In this document: piece after piece, positions 15,441 through 23,741 of the stretch
Numbering within the stretch: position 1 is the first letter of the stretch
How the letters are laid out: each line of letters starts with the position of its first letter
From: an uncultured Thermomicrobiales bacterium
GTDB lineage: Bacteria > Chloroflexota > Chloroflexia > Thermomicrobiales > UBA6265
Assembly: GCA_902806345.1 (NCBI GenBank)
Contig: CADCWF010000073.1
Location: forward strand, 1 to 37,563
Direction of reading: 5' to 3'
Length of the DNA: 37,563 nucleotides
Made by a program: the position numbers and the translations under genes
The notes under the pieces: model-generated
What the model saw: only the letters and a program-made list of their open reading frames with translations
Databases searched by the model: none
Told to the model about the DNA's origin: nothing

Positions 15441-18068
15441 ATGGCCGGCGAGCCGCCGGCGGATGTTGACCGCGAGCGGGAACGGAACCCGATGCCGGAT
15501 GGGTCGGGGCGATCCAATGGCGCGTCACCCGGTGTCACCGCTCTGGACGCGGCCCGGCTGTTCGGCGTCCACGAGCGGACGATTCGGCGCGCCATCGGAC
15601 GCGGGGAGCTGGAGGCGAGCAAGCGGGGCCGCTCCTTCCAGATCACCCCGGAGGCGCTGGACCGTTACCGCCTCCGACGGGCGGATCGGGCGCGGCCCCG
15701 ATCCGCCCGTTGCTCGCTGCCTCGATCCGAACCCGAGGTGGTCCCGGTGGCGTCGACCTTGCCACCGCTGGCCCCACCCACCTCGTTCGTCGGGCGCGAG
15801 CGCGACGTGGCCACGGCGACCGCGCTGCTCGGCAGCGGAGTCCGCCTCCTGACGCTGACCGGTCCCGGCGGGGTCGGCAAGACGAGGCTGGCGATGGCGG
15901 TCGCCGCGGCGATGCGCGACCGCTTCCCGGGTGGCGTCCACGTCGTCGAGCTCGCCGCTGTCCGCAACCCGACGGCGCTCCTTGATGCGATTGCCGAGGA
16001 GGTCGAAGCGATCGAGACGCGGGACCAGCCGCTCCCGGCGGCCGTCGCCGCTCGGTTGGCCAGCGGCCCCCATCTTCTGGTGCTGGACAACTTCGAGCAC
16101 CTCCGGCCGGCCGGCCCGACAGTCACCGCGCTGCTCGCCGCCTGCCCGAACCTGGCGGTCCTGGTGACCAGCCGGCTGCGCCTCCGCCTCTCGCCCGAAC
16201 ACGAACTGCCGGTGCCGCCCTTGGCGCTGCCGCCGACGGACGACCTGCCACCCGAGCAGTTCATCGCCTACGGCGCGATCCGCCTGTTCGTCGACCGCGC
16301 CCGTGCCGCCGACGGTCGCTTTACCCTCTCGTGCGCCAACGGCTCTACCGTCGCCGCGGTCTGCCGCCGCCTCGACGGGCTTCCGCTGGCGCTGGAACTG
16401 GCGGCGGCCCGCCTCCGTGTCCTCTCGCCGGCGGCGCTGGCGGTGCGCTTGACCGACCAACTGGGGCTCCTGAGCGGCGGCCCGGCCGATGCCCCGCCCC
16501 GCCTCCGCTCCATGCGGGAGGCGATCGCCTGGTCCTACGACCTGTTGGCGGAACCCGAACAGGCGCTCTTTCGCCGGCTGGCCGTCTTCGCCGGCGGCTT
16601 CACCTTCGAGGCGGCGGAAGGCATCGTGGCGGTGGAGGCGGGACCACGCCAGCCGGGCGATACCCCCTCGACGCTCGACCGTCTAACGGCGTTGCTCGAC
16701 GCCGGGCTCGTGCGGCGGGTCGAGGCGGACGGGGCCGAGCCGCGGTTCGGGCTCCTGGAACCGGTGCGGCAATTCGGCCTGGAACCGCTGGCGGCGAGCG
16801 GCGACGAGACGGCCGCCCGCGACGCCCACGCCGCCGTCTTCCTGGCACTGGCGGAGCGGGCCGAGCCGTTCCTGCTCGGGCCGGAGCAGCCGCTCTGGTT
16901 CGGCCGGCTGGAGGCCGACCTCGCCAACCTGCACGCCGCGCTCGATTGGCTGCACGAGCGTGGCGACGCCCTCCGGGCGCTCCGACTCGCCGGCGCGCTC
17001 GGCCTCCTTTGGACCTGGCCCCCCTACCTGCGGGAAGGGCGCGCCCGGCTGGAGGCGGTGCTGGCGATGCCGGGGACCGACGCCTACCCGGAACCGCTCG
17101 CCAAGGCCCGCCACGCGGCCGGCAACGTCGCCCACTGGCAAAGCGACGATGCGGCCGCCGAGGCGTTCTTTGCCGCCGCCCTCGCCGGTTGGCGGGACCT
17201 CGGCCACGATCAGGACATCGCCCACGCGCTCCGCAGCCTGGCCAGCCTCGCGCTTGAGCGGGGGGAGCTCGACCGCGCGGAAGGCTTGCTCGTCGAGTGC
17301 CGACCGATCTTCGAGCGGTTGGCCGACACCCAAGGCCTGGGGTTCGTGTTGATGACCCTCGGCCTGATCGCCTCGGCGCGAGACAACCACGACGCGGCGC
17401 TGCACCTGCACGAGGCGTCGCTGGCCGCCTGGGCCTCGGTGCCCGGCGAGGGGTATACGCCAGGCGCCCTGGCCAACATCGGTTGGGAGCACCTGCTGCG
17501 ACGCGAGCCCATGGCAGCACGCGACCCCTACGCGCGGGTGCTGGAGTACGCCCGGACCGAAGGGGACCAGCGCGCCTACGCCGACGCCATCTCCGGGGCC
17601 GCCGGCATCGCCACCGCGCGCGGCGATGCCGTGCTCGCCGTCCATCTCTTCGCCGCCGCCGCGGCGATCCGCGATGAGATCGGCGTCGCCCTCCGCGTGA
17701 CCACCCAGACCCAGCACGATCGGCTGCTCACCGCGCTCCGCCGCAGGCTCGGCGAGGTCGCCTTTTGGACGGCATGGGCGCAGGGAGGACGGATGCCGAC
17801 GGCGGCCGCCGCCGCCACGGCCGCCACCCTGCTCCAACCCCCGACGCCTAATCCCGATGGCGACGCCCTTTCGGGGCTCACCAGCCGCGAGCGCGACGTG
17901 CTGCGGCTGCTTGCCCAGGGGAGCTCCGACAAGGAGATCCCCGCCGCCCTCTCCGTCTCGCGGCGGACCGCCTCCAAGCACGTCTCCGCGATCCTCGGCA
18001 AGCTCGGCGTCCCCTCCCGCGCCGCCGCCGCCGCGCTGGCCGTCCGAGTCGGACTCGTCGCGGCCTGA
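15441..18068 (+). CDS. NB-ARC/TPR regulator with HTH domains at both ends (LuxR type)
   Basis: An 875-residue protein. Residues 31-78 form an excisionase/MerR-like helix-turn-helix (ALDAARLFGVHERTIRRAIG). An NB-ARC-type ATPase follows, with the P-loop GPGGVGKT at 141-148, Walker B LLVLDNFEHL near 212-221 and the LPLALELAAARL motif. A winged-helix region and about 350 residues of TPR-like helices come next. The last ~66 residues are a LuxR/GerE HTH (LTSRERDVLRLLAQGSSDKE, then ILGKLGV). This resembles the large ATP-dependent LAL/AfsR-like regulators, where ligand or partner binding to the TPR region licenses activation. A DNA-binding domain at each end is unusual. Start is ATG 15441 or ATG 15492; the latter has GGAA upstream. 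Confidence 0.9.
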   Translation: MAGEPPADVDRERERNPMPDGSGRSNGASPGVTALDAARLFGVHERTIRRAIGRGELEASKRGRSFQITPEALDRYRLRRADRARPRSARCSLPRSEPEVVPVASTLPPLAPPTSFVGRERDVATATALLGSGVRLLTLTGPGGVGKTRLAMAVAAAMRDRFPGGVHVVELAAVRNPTALLDAIAEEVEAIETRDQPLPAAVAARLASGPHLLVLDNFEHLRPAGPTVTALLAACPNLAVLVTSRLRLRLSPEHELPVPPLALPPTDDLPPEQFIAYGAIRLFVDRARAADGRFTLSCANGSTVAAVCRRLDGLPLALELAAARLRVLSPAALAVRLTDQLGLLSGGPADAPPRLRSMREAIAWSYDLLAEPEQALFRRLAVFAGGFTFEAAEGIVAVEAGPRQPGDTPSTLDRLTALLDAGLVRRVEADGAEPRFGLLEPVRQFGLEPLAASGDETAARDAHAAVFLALAERAEPFLLGPEQPLWFGRLEADLANLHAALDWLHERGDALRALRLAGALGLLWTWPPYLREGRARLEAVLAMPGTDAYPEPLAKARHAAGNVAHWQSDDAAAEAFFAAALAGWRDLGHDQDIAHALRSLASLALERGELDRAEGLLVECRPIFERLADTQGLGFVLMTLGLIASARDNHDAALHLHEASLAAWASVPGEGYTPGALANIGWEHLLRREPMAARDPYARVLEYARTEGDQRAYADAISGAAGIATARGDAVLAVHLFAAAAAIRDEIGVALRVTTQTQHDRLLTALRRRLGEVAFWTAWAQGGRMPTAAAAATAATLLQPPTPNPDGDALSGLTSRERDVLRLLAQGSSDKEIPAALSVSRRTASKHVSAILGKLGVPSRAAAAALAVRVGLVAA

Positions 18069-18255
18069 CCCTGCCGCCCCCGCCTCCCCGACCGGGCCGA
18101 GCTCGGCGGCGGCCAGGGCCATCGCGGCATCGTTGCACCTCCTTGCCCCCCACCGAGCCCCGGCCGTGATGCGGCGACACCACGCGTCGGCGCACCGGGG
18201 CCGGGGAGAGAGACACCGGACACCGGACAAATCCGTCGGTCTCCGACCCCGATCC

Positions 18256-18269
18256 TGGGAATATTCCCA
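18256..18269. promoter_or_regulatory. Perfect 14-bp palindrome upstream of the Cys-rich genes
   Basis: TGGGAATATTCCCA is perfectly symmetrical, AT-rich at its centre in a GC-rich gap, and lies 71 bases before the first Cys-rich gene. It is a candidate operator; the regulator is unknown. Confidence 0.5.
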
Positions 18270-18339
18270 ATAGTCAATCCGGAATTGTCGGCTCACAGTG
18301 GTCGTGATCAACCACGCCCATCACGCCCAGGAGGCCGCC

Positions 18340-19251
18340 GTGGACGGCTCCCGCTTCGATCACCTGGTGCGCTCCCTCACCGCCGTCCGCTCTCGCCGCG
18401 GCCTCACCCGGCTGCTCGGTGGGCTCGCCGCCGCTGCCGTCCCCCTGGCCCTCGGCACCGGGGACGCCGTTGCCGGCAGCCGCATCGGCGGCACGCCCTG
18501 CACCAGGGACGGGCAGTGCCTGACCAACAGATGCGTCGGCCCGAAGGGGTCCAAGAAGTGCAGCTGCTCGAGCCAGTTCAAGCAGTGCAAACAGCCAGAC
18601 AACACCTGCAAGCGGGCGAGGTGCCATACCGACACTCAGCGCTGCGTGGTCTCGAATGAGCCGCCGGACGTCGTGGCTTGCACGTTGCCGAACGCAGAGG
18701 GGGTCTGCGCCGGCGGCGCTTGCACCGTCAAGGCGTGCGCCGCGGGCTTCGGCAACTGCGACGGCGAGCACGCCAACGGCTGCGAAACCGACACGAACAC
18801 CAGCGCCCAGCACTGCGGTGCCTGCAACGACCCGTGCGGACCCAACCAGACCTGCGTGGACAAGGTGTGCACCGGCGGCACGACGTGCCCCACCTGCCCG
18901 GGGGACAAGGTCTGCAACGAGGCCACCGACGGCTTCTGCAGTTGCCCGGTCGACAAGCCGGTGCAGTGCGAGTTCAACAGCGCGCGCTGCTCGGCCGACC
19001 CGAACACCGACTCGAAGCGGTGCGGTTTCCACTGCTACGACTGCGAGTTGAGCTTCGCCCCCGGCTACCGCTGCTGCAACGGTCAGTGCGTGAACGGGTG
19101 CGGGCCGAACACCAGCGGCAGTTGCCAGGAGGGCCCGTGCGGCGCGAACTGCGAGCCGTGCAGTGGTGGCAAGGTGTGCTGCAACCTCGGCCCGGGGACA
19201 ACGAGCCAATGCGTCGACCCTGGCCCGCTCGGCTATTGCCCGGCGCCGTAG
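18340..19251 (+). CDS. Exported Cys-rich protein 1
   Basis: A 303-residue protein with 42 cysteines. GTG 18340 was chosen because AGGAGG (18329-18334) lies 5 bases upstream and because it aligns the N-terminus with the next two genes. The leader is VDGSRFDHLVRSL, then SRRGLTRLLGGLAAAAVPLA, a Tat/Sec-like signal peptide with twin arginine. The mature part has disulfide-type spacing throughout. One segment (NCDGEHANGCETD, then HCGACNDPCGPNQTC) closely resembles the NGCE-type Cys repeats common in Myxococcota secreted proteins. No enzyme motif is visible. Probably an extracellular, disulfide-stabilised or metal-binding structural protein. First of three tandem genes; in-frame GTG 18298 upstream lacks a ribosome binding site. 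Confidence 0.85.
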   Translation: MDGSRFDHLVRSLTAVRSRRGLTRLLGGLAAAAVPLALGTGDAVAGSRIGGTPCTRDGQCLTNRCVGPKGSKKCSCSSQFKQCKQPDNTCKRARCHTDTQRCVVSNEPPDVVACTLPNAEGVCAGGACTVKACAAGFGNCDGEHANGCETDTNTSAQHCGACNDPCGPNQTCVDKVCTGGTTCPTCPGDKVCNEATDGFCSCPVDKPVQCEFNSARCSADPNTDSKRCGFHCYDCELSFAPGYRCCNGQCVNGCGPNTSGSCQEGPCGANCEPCSGGKVCCNLGPGTTSQCVDPGPLGYCPAP

Positions 19252-19299
19252 CCGCTGGGCGCAGAGCCGTCGACCGTCGTTCGCGCGTTGGAGCAAACC

Positions 19300-19908
19300 A
19301 TGGACGCCGACCGCTTCGACCTCCTCACCCGCTCGCTCCCCCGCGCCGGTAATCGCCGCTCGGTGCTCTCCGCCCTGGCCGCCGCAGCGCTTGGCGGTAT
19401 CGAGGTACGTCGGGCCACAGCGGCATGCAACCGCCGTGGCGACCCGTGCGGCAACGGCCAGGGCGGCTGTTGCGGTGACCTCAAGTGCTGCGGCGGCACC
19501 TGCCGCAACCTCCAGAAGGACCGCAAGAACTGCGGGGAGTGCGGGGAGGTCTGCGGCCGCAAGTCCGGCCGCCCCACCTGCGTGGGCGGAGAGTGCACGG
19601 CGAAGCTGACCACCGGCGCGGTCTGCCCGCCCGAGTCCACCTCCTGCGCGGAGGACATCGTTCCGTACCTGTGCGGGAACGGGTGCGTCTGCGACATCGC
19701 CACCGACGGCCGCCCGTTCTGTGGAAGCCAGTCGAGTTGCTTCCCGGCCAACCAATGCCAGGAGGACGCCGACTGTTTCAAGGACGGGATCGGGAACCCG
19801 GCCAACCCGCCGGGGACCCGCTGCATCCACCGAACCCAGGAGCAGCAGGAGGTCTGCTCCAACTGTGCATCCCATTGCGTCCTACCCTGCGGCGCCTCGG
19901 TCGGCTAG
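19300..19908 (+). CDS. Exported Cys-rich protein 2
   Basis: A 202-residue protein with 26 cysteines. ATG 19300 has GGAG about 6 bases upstream. The leader MDADRFDLLTRSL, then NRRSVLSALAAAAL matches that of its two neighbours (acidic N-terminus, RFD, RR, hydrophobic stretch). The mature part begins about residue 42 with closely spaced Cys (GGCCGDLKCCGGTC) and then KNCGECGEVCG, the same CGxC core as in protein 1. The C-terminal half has wider spacing (CFPANQCQEDADCFKDG). No known enzyme or binding domain recognised. It lies 48 bases after gene 1 and is probably in the same message. Confidence 0.84.
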   Translation: MDADRFDLLTRSLPRAGNRRSVLSALAAAALGGIEVRRATAACNRRGDPCGNGQGGCCGDLKCCGGTCRNLQKDRKNCGECGEVCGRKSGRPTCVGGECTAKLTTGAVCPPESTSCAEDIVPYLCGNGCVCDIATDGRPFCGSQSSCFPANQCQEDADCFKDGIGNPANPPGTRCIHRTQEQQEVCSNCASHCVLPCGASVG

Positions 19909-20182
19909 GCCCCGGCGGTTCTTGTCTCCGATCCCAGGGCACCAAGAAACAGCGGGTCCCGGTGCCCTTCCGGTTTGGGGATGGCTTCGATGAACCGTTC
20001 CCGGACCGCTGGCAGATCGAGAGGCAGGCGCGGCGTCAGGGGGAGGTCGACGCAACAGCGCGGGCTGACGACCCGCAGAGGTTGGCTGTCCGGTGTCCTC
20101 TTATGTCCCCTCCATCACCGGCGGCCCGGATCGGGCCGCCGTGACCAGGATTTGTTCCGCTCGATCCAGTCGGGAGGTTCCC

Positions 20183-20677
20183 ATGGACGGCAGCCGCCTC
20201 GACCGCCTCGCCGCAGCTTTGGCCCGCCCGTCGCGGCGAGTCCTCGCCGGCAAATTGGTCGCCTTCGCTGCCCTGCTGGCCGGCACCGATGCTAGGTGGG
20301 CCGAGGCGGCCGACGACGGCCGATGCGTCGGGCGGCGCGCCCGCTCCAACCGGAGGTGCGGCGGTGCCGCCTGCTTCCCCGGCTGCGTCTGCACCCGGAC
20401 GGCGGCGGGCGAACTCGACTGTCTGGACGACTTCGCGCGCACGTCCTGCCCCGCGACCGACGAGTGCGACGACGACGGCGGCTGCCCTCCGGGCAGCGCG
20501 TGTGCCCAGGTCGGGGGGTGCTGCCCGGACCACCCCCGCTTCAACGCCTGCCTGGAGCGGTGCCCGCGTTGCCTCAGCGGTGGCCAACCTTGCCCCCAAC
20601 CGACGTGCCAACCCGGCGCCCCGTGCCGCGACTGTTGCTCGGGAACGTGCAACAGTCGGGCGCAGTGCGCTCGGTAA
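20183..20677 (+). CDS. Exported Cys-rich protein 3
   Basis: A 164-residue protein with 22 cysteines. ATG 20183 follows GGGAGG (20172-20177) with 5 bases between. The leader MDGSRLDRLAAAL, then SRRVLAGKLVAFAALLAG is the shortened form of the leader seen in the two preceding genes. The mature part has CGGAACFPGCVC, ECDDDGGCPPGSACAQVGGC and a C-terminal CRDCCSGTC. Proteins of this size and composition resemble defensin- or Dickkopf-like Cys knots, but I cannot assign a fold. The 274-base gap before it shows no gene, so it may have its own promoter. Confidence 0.82.
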   Translation: MDGSRLDRLAAALARPSRRVLAGKLVAFAALLAGTDARWAEAADDGRCVGRRARSNRRCGGAACFPGCVCTRTAAGELDCLDDFARTSCPATDECDDDGGCPPGSACAQVGGCCPDHPRFNACLERCPRCLSGGQPCPQPTCQPGAPCRDCCSGTCNSRAQCAR

Positions 20678-20861
20678 CCGCTCCCGCTTGCAGCAGGGGC
20701 CGCGCCGGTCGCTCCAGGCGATGGCAAGGCGCCGCCGGGCCCGAGCCATGGAGCCCGCACCGCGCTCGCGATCGTGGTCGGTCCGGGGGGTGGGGGGGCC
20801 GCTGCGCTCGCGAGCAGCCGTTGGCTAGATCGCACGACGCCCGACCACAAGGGAGGATCCC

Positions 20862-21791
20862 ATGACCCCCGACCACCCGATCCGCCGTGCCCGCGGGCTC
20901 GCCGTCTTCATCATGCTCGCCGTCTTCCTCAGCGGCCCCTTGGCATCCCAGGTCTGGGCCGCCGGCAAGCTGGAGCCGAAGTGGCGGAGCATCGTCGGGA
21001 CGGCCGAGTGCCTGGCCTTCTACAAGGGCGCCTTCGACGTCCGCCCCGTGACGGACGGCAGGCTCCGCGTGCCCACCTTCGACCTGTCCTCCTTCGCGAA
21101 CCGCGGCAACGACCTGTTCGCGCCCTGGACGCACGTCGCCGGGACGGGCAAGCACATCTTCTTCTACGACCGGCCGAGCAAACAGTCCCGCACCTACCTG
21201 GTGGACGCAGGCTGCTAGCTCGCCGGCGGCACGCACGAGCAGTCGAGCTAAGGCGACTGGACGCACGTCGTCGGCGTCGGCGAGAGCATGCTCTTCTTCT
21301 ACAACAAGGGCACCGGCGCCTGGGCGAGCGGCCGGCTCGACGGCATCGGGGCATTCAGTTCGTTGGCGAGCGGCACCATTCCCAAAGGGTGGACCCACGT
21401 CGTCGTCGCCGGCAACCGGGTCTTCTTCTACAACGCCGACGCCACGGGCACCAGCACCAACGCCATGACCGGGGTGCTCGACGGCGTGGGCGGCTTCACT
21501 TCCAAGCAGAACTACGGCTTCGCCACCAACTGGACCCACGTCGCCGCCACCCGCAACGGCGACCTCGTCTTCTACGACAGCGCCAGCGGAGAAGGCATGA
21601 CCGGCCGCCTCGACGCCGAGGCCAAGTGGGTCCTGTTCGACGGAGACGTCGCCTTCGGGCGCGGCTGGACGCGGGTGGCGGGAGGCGGCACCCGCAGCCT
21701 CCTCTTCTACGACCACAGGACGGGCAAGGCGGCAGGCGGCTACCTCACCGCCAAGGGCGAGTGGCGCCGGACCGTCGGCTACACCGGGTGA
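20862..21791 (+). pseudogene. WTHV-repeat (tachylectin-like propeller) secreted protein, two in-frame stops
   Basis: One continuous frame of 310 codons starts at ATG 20862 (GGGAGG 5 bases upstream) but contains TAG at 21216-21218 and TAA at 21249-21251. The N-terminus is a Sec signal peptide (ARGLAVFIMLAVFLSGPLA, cleavage after VWA). About six repeats of 45-50 residues follow, each WTHV...FFY...TG...G.LDG.G.F, resembling the blades of tachylectin-2-like beta-propellers that bind sugars. The first stop falls where other repeats have Phe or Trp, so a TGG-to-TAG change would explain it. The rest of the frame is intact. Without readthrough, only a 118-residue product with about two repeats would be made. 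Candidates: recent pseudogene, sequencing error, or readthrough. Confidence 0.75.
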
Positions 21792-21908
21792 CGGCACGGC
21801 GGCGCCGTCCCGACCGGGTGCCGCCGGCACCCTTCCCCATGTCCAGCGGTACGATCGTCGGCTCCCCTGCACCCTCGGGGAGCCACGACGCGGCGGCCGC
21901 CGAGGGAC

Positions 21909-22163
21909 TCAGCCACCCTCGCCGGTGCTGAGGAACCGGAGGTAGAGCAGGGTGCAGGCCAGGCGCAGCAAGCCCCGGAGCGGGTCCCCCCGCTGCGCGG
22001 AGCGGACGCCGAGGCGGCAGCCCGGCGACCGGGCCAGCATCGCGCGACCACCCAGCGGTGCCGCCCCAAGCGTGCGGAGGCGTCGACGCCGCGCCCGGCG
22101 ATCCGCGGCGCGATGTCACGCGGGGAAGGCGCGCCGCAGGGCCAGATCGTCGTAGTTCATCAC
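21909..22163 (-). pseudogene. Remnant of an IS5-type transposase C-terminus
   Basis: On the minus strand three frames in succession encode NYDDLALRRAF, then RDIAPRIAGRGVDASARLG, leading into RHRWVVAR, and finally GLLRLACTLLYLRFL ending at TGA 21909-21911. In IS5-family DDE transposases these are the consecutive C-terminal motifs (YD...LR..L..RGI.P.I..RG, R.RWVVER..AWL, LL.LAC..I.LR.L). The catalytic Glu region VVER has decayed to VVAR, and the N-terminal two thirds is missing. No terminal inverted repeats were recognised. Dead insertion-sequence debris. Confidence 0.72.
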
Positions 22164-22189
22164 TCTGATCGGGAAGGAGGCGGATACCG

Positions 22190-22678
22190 ATGGAAAGCGG
22201 CCTCACCGCGTACGCACTCGGCCCTGAGGAGGGCGAGGCGCTCTGGTTCTTCGGGACGCTGCTGCTCTTCAAGGCGACAGCTGAGCAGACCGGAGGACGA
22301 CTCTGCCTGGCCGATCAGCGGGGTCGCCGGGGCGTGGCGACTCCCCTCCACCGCCAACCGGCCGACGACGAGACCTTCGTCGTCCTCGAGGGGGAGCTCC
22401 GGTTCTCCCTCGACGGCCAAGGTCCGATCGTAGCCGGGCCGGGCATGACGGTCCACGTCCCGGCCGGCGTGCCGCACGCCTTCGCGGTGACCTCCGAGGC
22501 AGCCCGCTGGCTCGATCTGACGACGCCGAACCACGAGACGTTCTTCCGCGCCGCCGGCGAGCCGGCGCCCGAGCGGACGCTGCCGCCCGACATCCCGCCG
22601 GACATGGCGAAGGTCGGAGCCGCGGCAAAACAATCCGGGGTCGAGATCCTCGGTCCCCCACCGTCTATCGACGATTAG
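22190..22678 (+). CDS. Single-domain cupin protein
   Basis: A 162-residue protein; ATG 22190 follows AAGGAGG (22174-22180). The cupin core is at residues ~35-110: PLHRQPADDETFVVLEGELR (motif 1, with one His and Glu visible) and GPGMTVHVPAGVPHAFAV (motif 2, with the second metal-type His). This resembles small quercetinase-like or sugar-binding cupins that bind a divalent metal. The second His of motif 1 is Gln here, so metal binding may be altered. The C-terminal ~45 residues are Pro-rich. It stands alone between transposase debris and a convergent two-component system. Substrate unknown. Confidence 0.85.
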   Translation: MESGLTAYALGPEEGEALWFFGTLLLFKATAEQTGGRLCLADQRGRRGVATPLHRQPADDETFVVLEGELRFSLDGQGPIVAGPGMTVHVPAGVPHAFAVTSEAARWLDLTTPNHETFFRAAGEPAPERTLPPDIPPDMAKVGAAAKQSGVEILGPPPSIDD

Positions 22679-23042
22679 GCGCGCGAGTGGCTTGGGAAGG
22701 ACAGACCCAGAGGACGGTCCGCGTGCCGGACCCCACCGATCCGATTGACGACCAGGTGGTACCACTCGCGCGGCAACGGTCGGCGGCGCGGCCAGGCGTC
22801 CGACCCCCTCGGTCCTCCCGCGGGCGGTCGAGGATGCCCAGCCGAGTTTCGTGCAGGGCGAGTGCCCGTGGAACACGGACCGGGAATCAGTTCGGCACCG
22901 CACGACTCCGGCCCCACGCGGGCGTCCGATTGGCCGAGCTCACGTCCGGCTCCTGCCAGGCATCCGGGCGGAACCCGAACCCGAGCGGGGCGATCCCGGA
23001 CAACCAGTGGGTGGAGGCAACCGATCCGGCGGCGACGGGCCG
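22679..23042. other. Non-coding gap with a long inverted repeat
   Basis: No credible gene in these 364 bases between convergent transcripts. An 11-bp perfect inverted repeat lies near the left end (see 22680-22772). Confidence 0.4.
22680..22772. repeat. 11-bp inverted repeat after the cupin gene
   Basis: CGCGCGAGTGG (22680-22690) is matched by CCACTCGCGCG (22762-22772). Next to the second arm is a 10-bp palindrome GTGGTACCAC (22756-22765). It starts 2 bases after the cupin stop. It could be a processed hairpin, the ends of a small mobile element or chance. Confidence 0.35.
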
Positions 23043-23741
23043 TTACGCCTCCTCTCCCCCCAGAAGGCCCGCCCGCAGCGCGTAGCGGACCAACTCGGCC
23101 CGGTTGGTCAGGCCCAGCTTCTGCATCGCCCGGTGGCGGTAGGTCTCGACCGTCTTCGGCGACAGCGCCAGAATCTCGGCCGCCTGCTGAGCGGTGTGGC
23201 CCTCGGCCGTCAGCCGGACCACGTCCCGCTCCCGTTCCGAGAGCACCTCGACCAGGTCCGTCTCCTCGCCGGTGCGGACCCGTCCGAGGTAGCCGCGCAG
23301 CAGGGTCTTCGTCGCCGCCGGGTCGAGGAACACCTCGCCGCGGGCGACGGTGCGGATCGCCTGGAGGAGATCGGTGTGGGCGCTCGCCTTGCGGACGTAC
23401 CCGCTGCCGCCCGCCTCCAGCACCGGCAGCAGGTAGCGCTCCTCGGCGTGGACCGTCAGCACCAGCACCCGCGTCGGCAGCCCGAGGGCGGTGATCTCAC
23501 GGATCGTCTCCAGGCCGCCGCCCGGCATCGAGAGGTCGGTCACGGCCACCGTCGGCGCGTGCTCCCGCACCAGCGCCACCGCCGAGGGGCCGTCGGCCGC
23601 CTCGGCCACCACCCGCAGGTCGGACTGGGCCTCAAGGAGGGCCCGCAGCCCGGCCCGAACGATACCGTGGTCGTCGGCCAGCAGGATCCGGATCGGCGGC
23701 GTCCGGCCCGCGATGCCGTCGCCGCTCACCTCGGCGCTCAC
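23043..23741 (-). CDS. NarL/FixJ-family response regulator
   Basis: A 232-residue protein. The receiver domain (about 16-130) has the acidic pair ADD, phosphoacceptor Asp69 (VTDLSMPGG), Thr96 (VLTVH) and Lys118 (YVRKAS). The LuxR-type HTH is at about 165-225 (LSERERDVVRLTAEGHTAQQ, then KTVETYRHRAMQKLG). It starts at a GTG that overlaps the stop of the histidine kinase (GTGA), so the pair is translationally coupled. The partner is the kinase directly upstream. Targets unknown. A decayed copy of its HTH lies at 15110-15240. Confidence 0.95.
   Translation of the reverse strand: MSAEVSGDGIAGRTPPIRILLADDHGIVRAGLRALLEAQSDLRVVAEAADGPSAVALVREHAPTVAVTDLSMPGGGLETIREITALGLPTRVLVLTVHAEERYLLPVLEAGGSGYVRKASAHTDLLQAIRTVARGEVFLDPAATKTLLRGYLGRVRTGEETDLVEVLSERERDVVRLTAEGHTAQQAAEILALSPKTVETYRHRAMQKLGLTNRAELVRYALRAGLLGGEEA

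Noticed and set aside
20574..21872. A 432-codon minus-strand open frame opposite the WTHV-repeat gene
   Set aside because: It is unbroken where the plus-strand gene has stops, but it is only the antisense of the repeats; the plus strand has a signal peptide, ribosome binding site and repeat structure.
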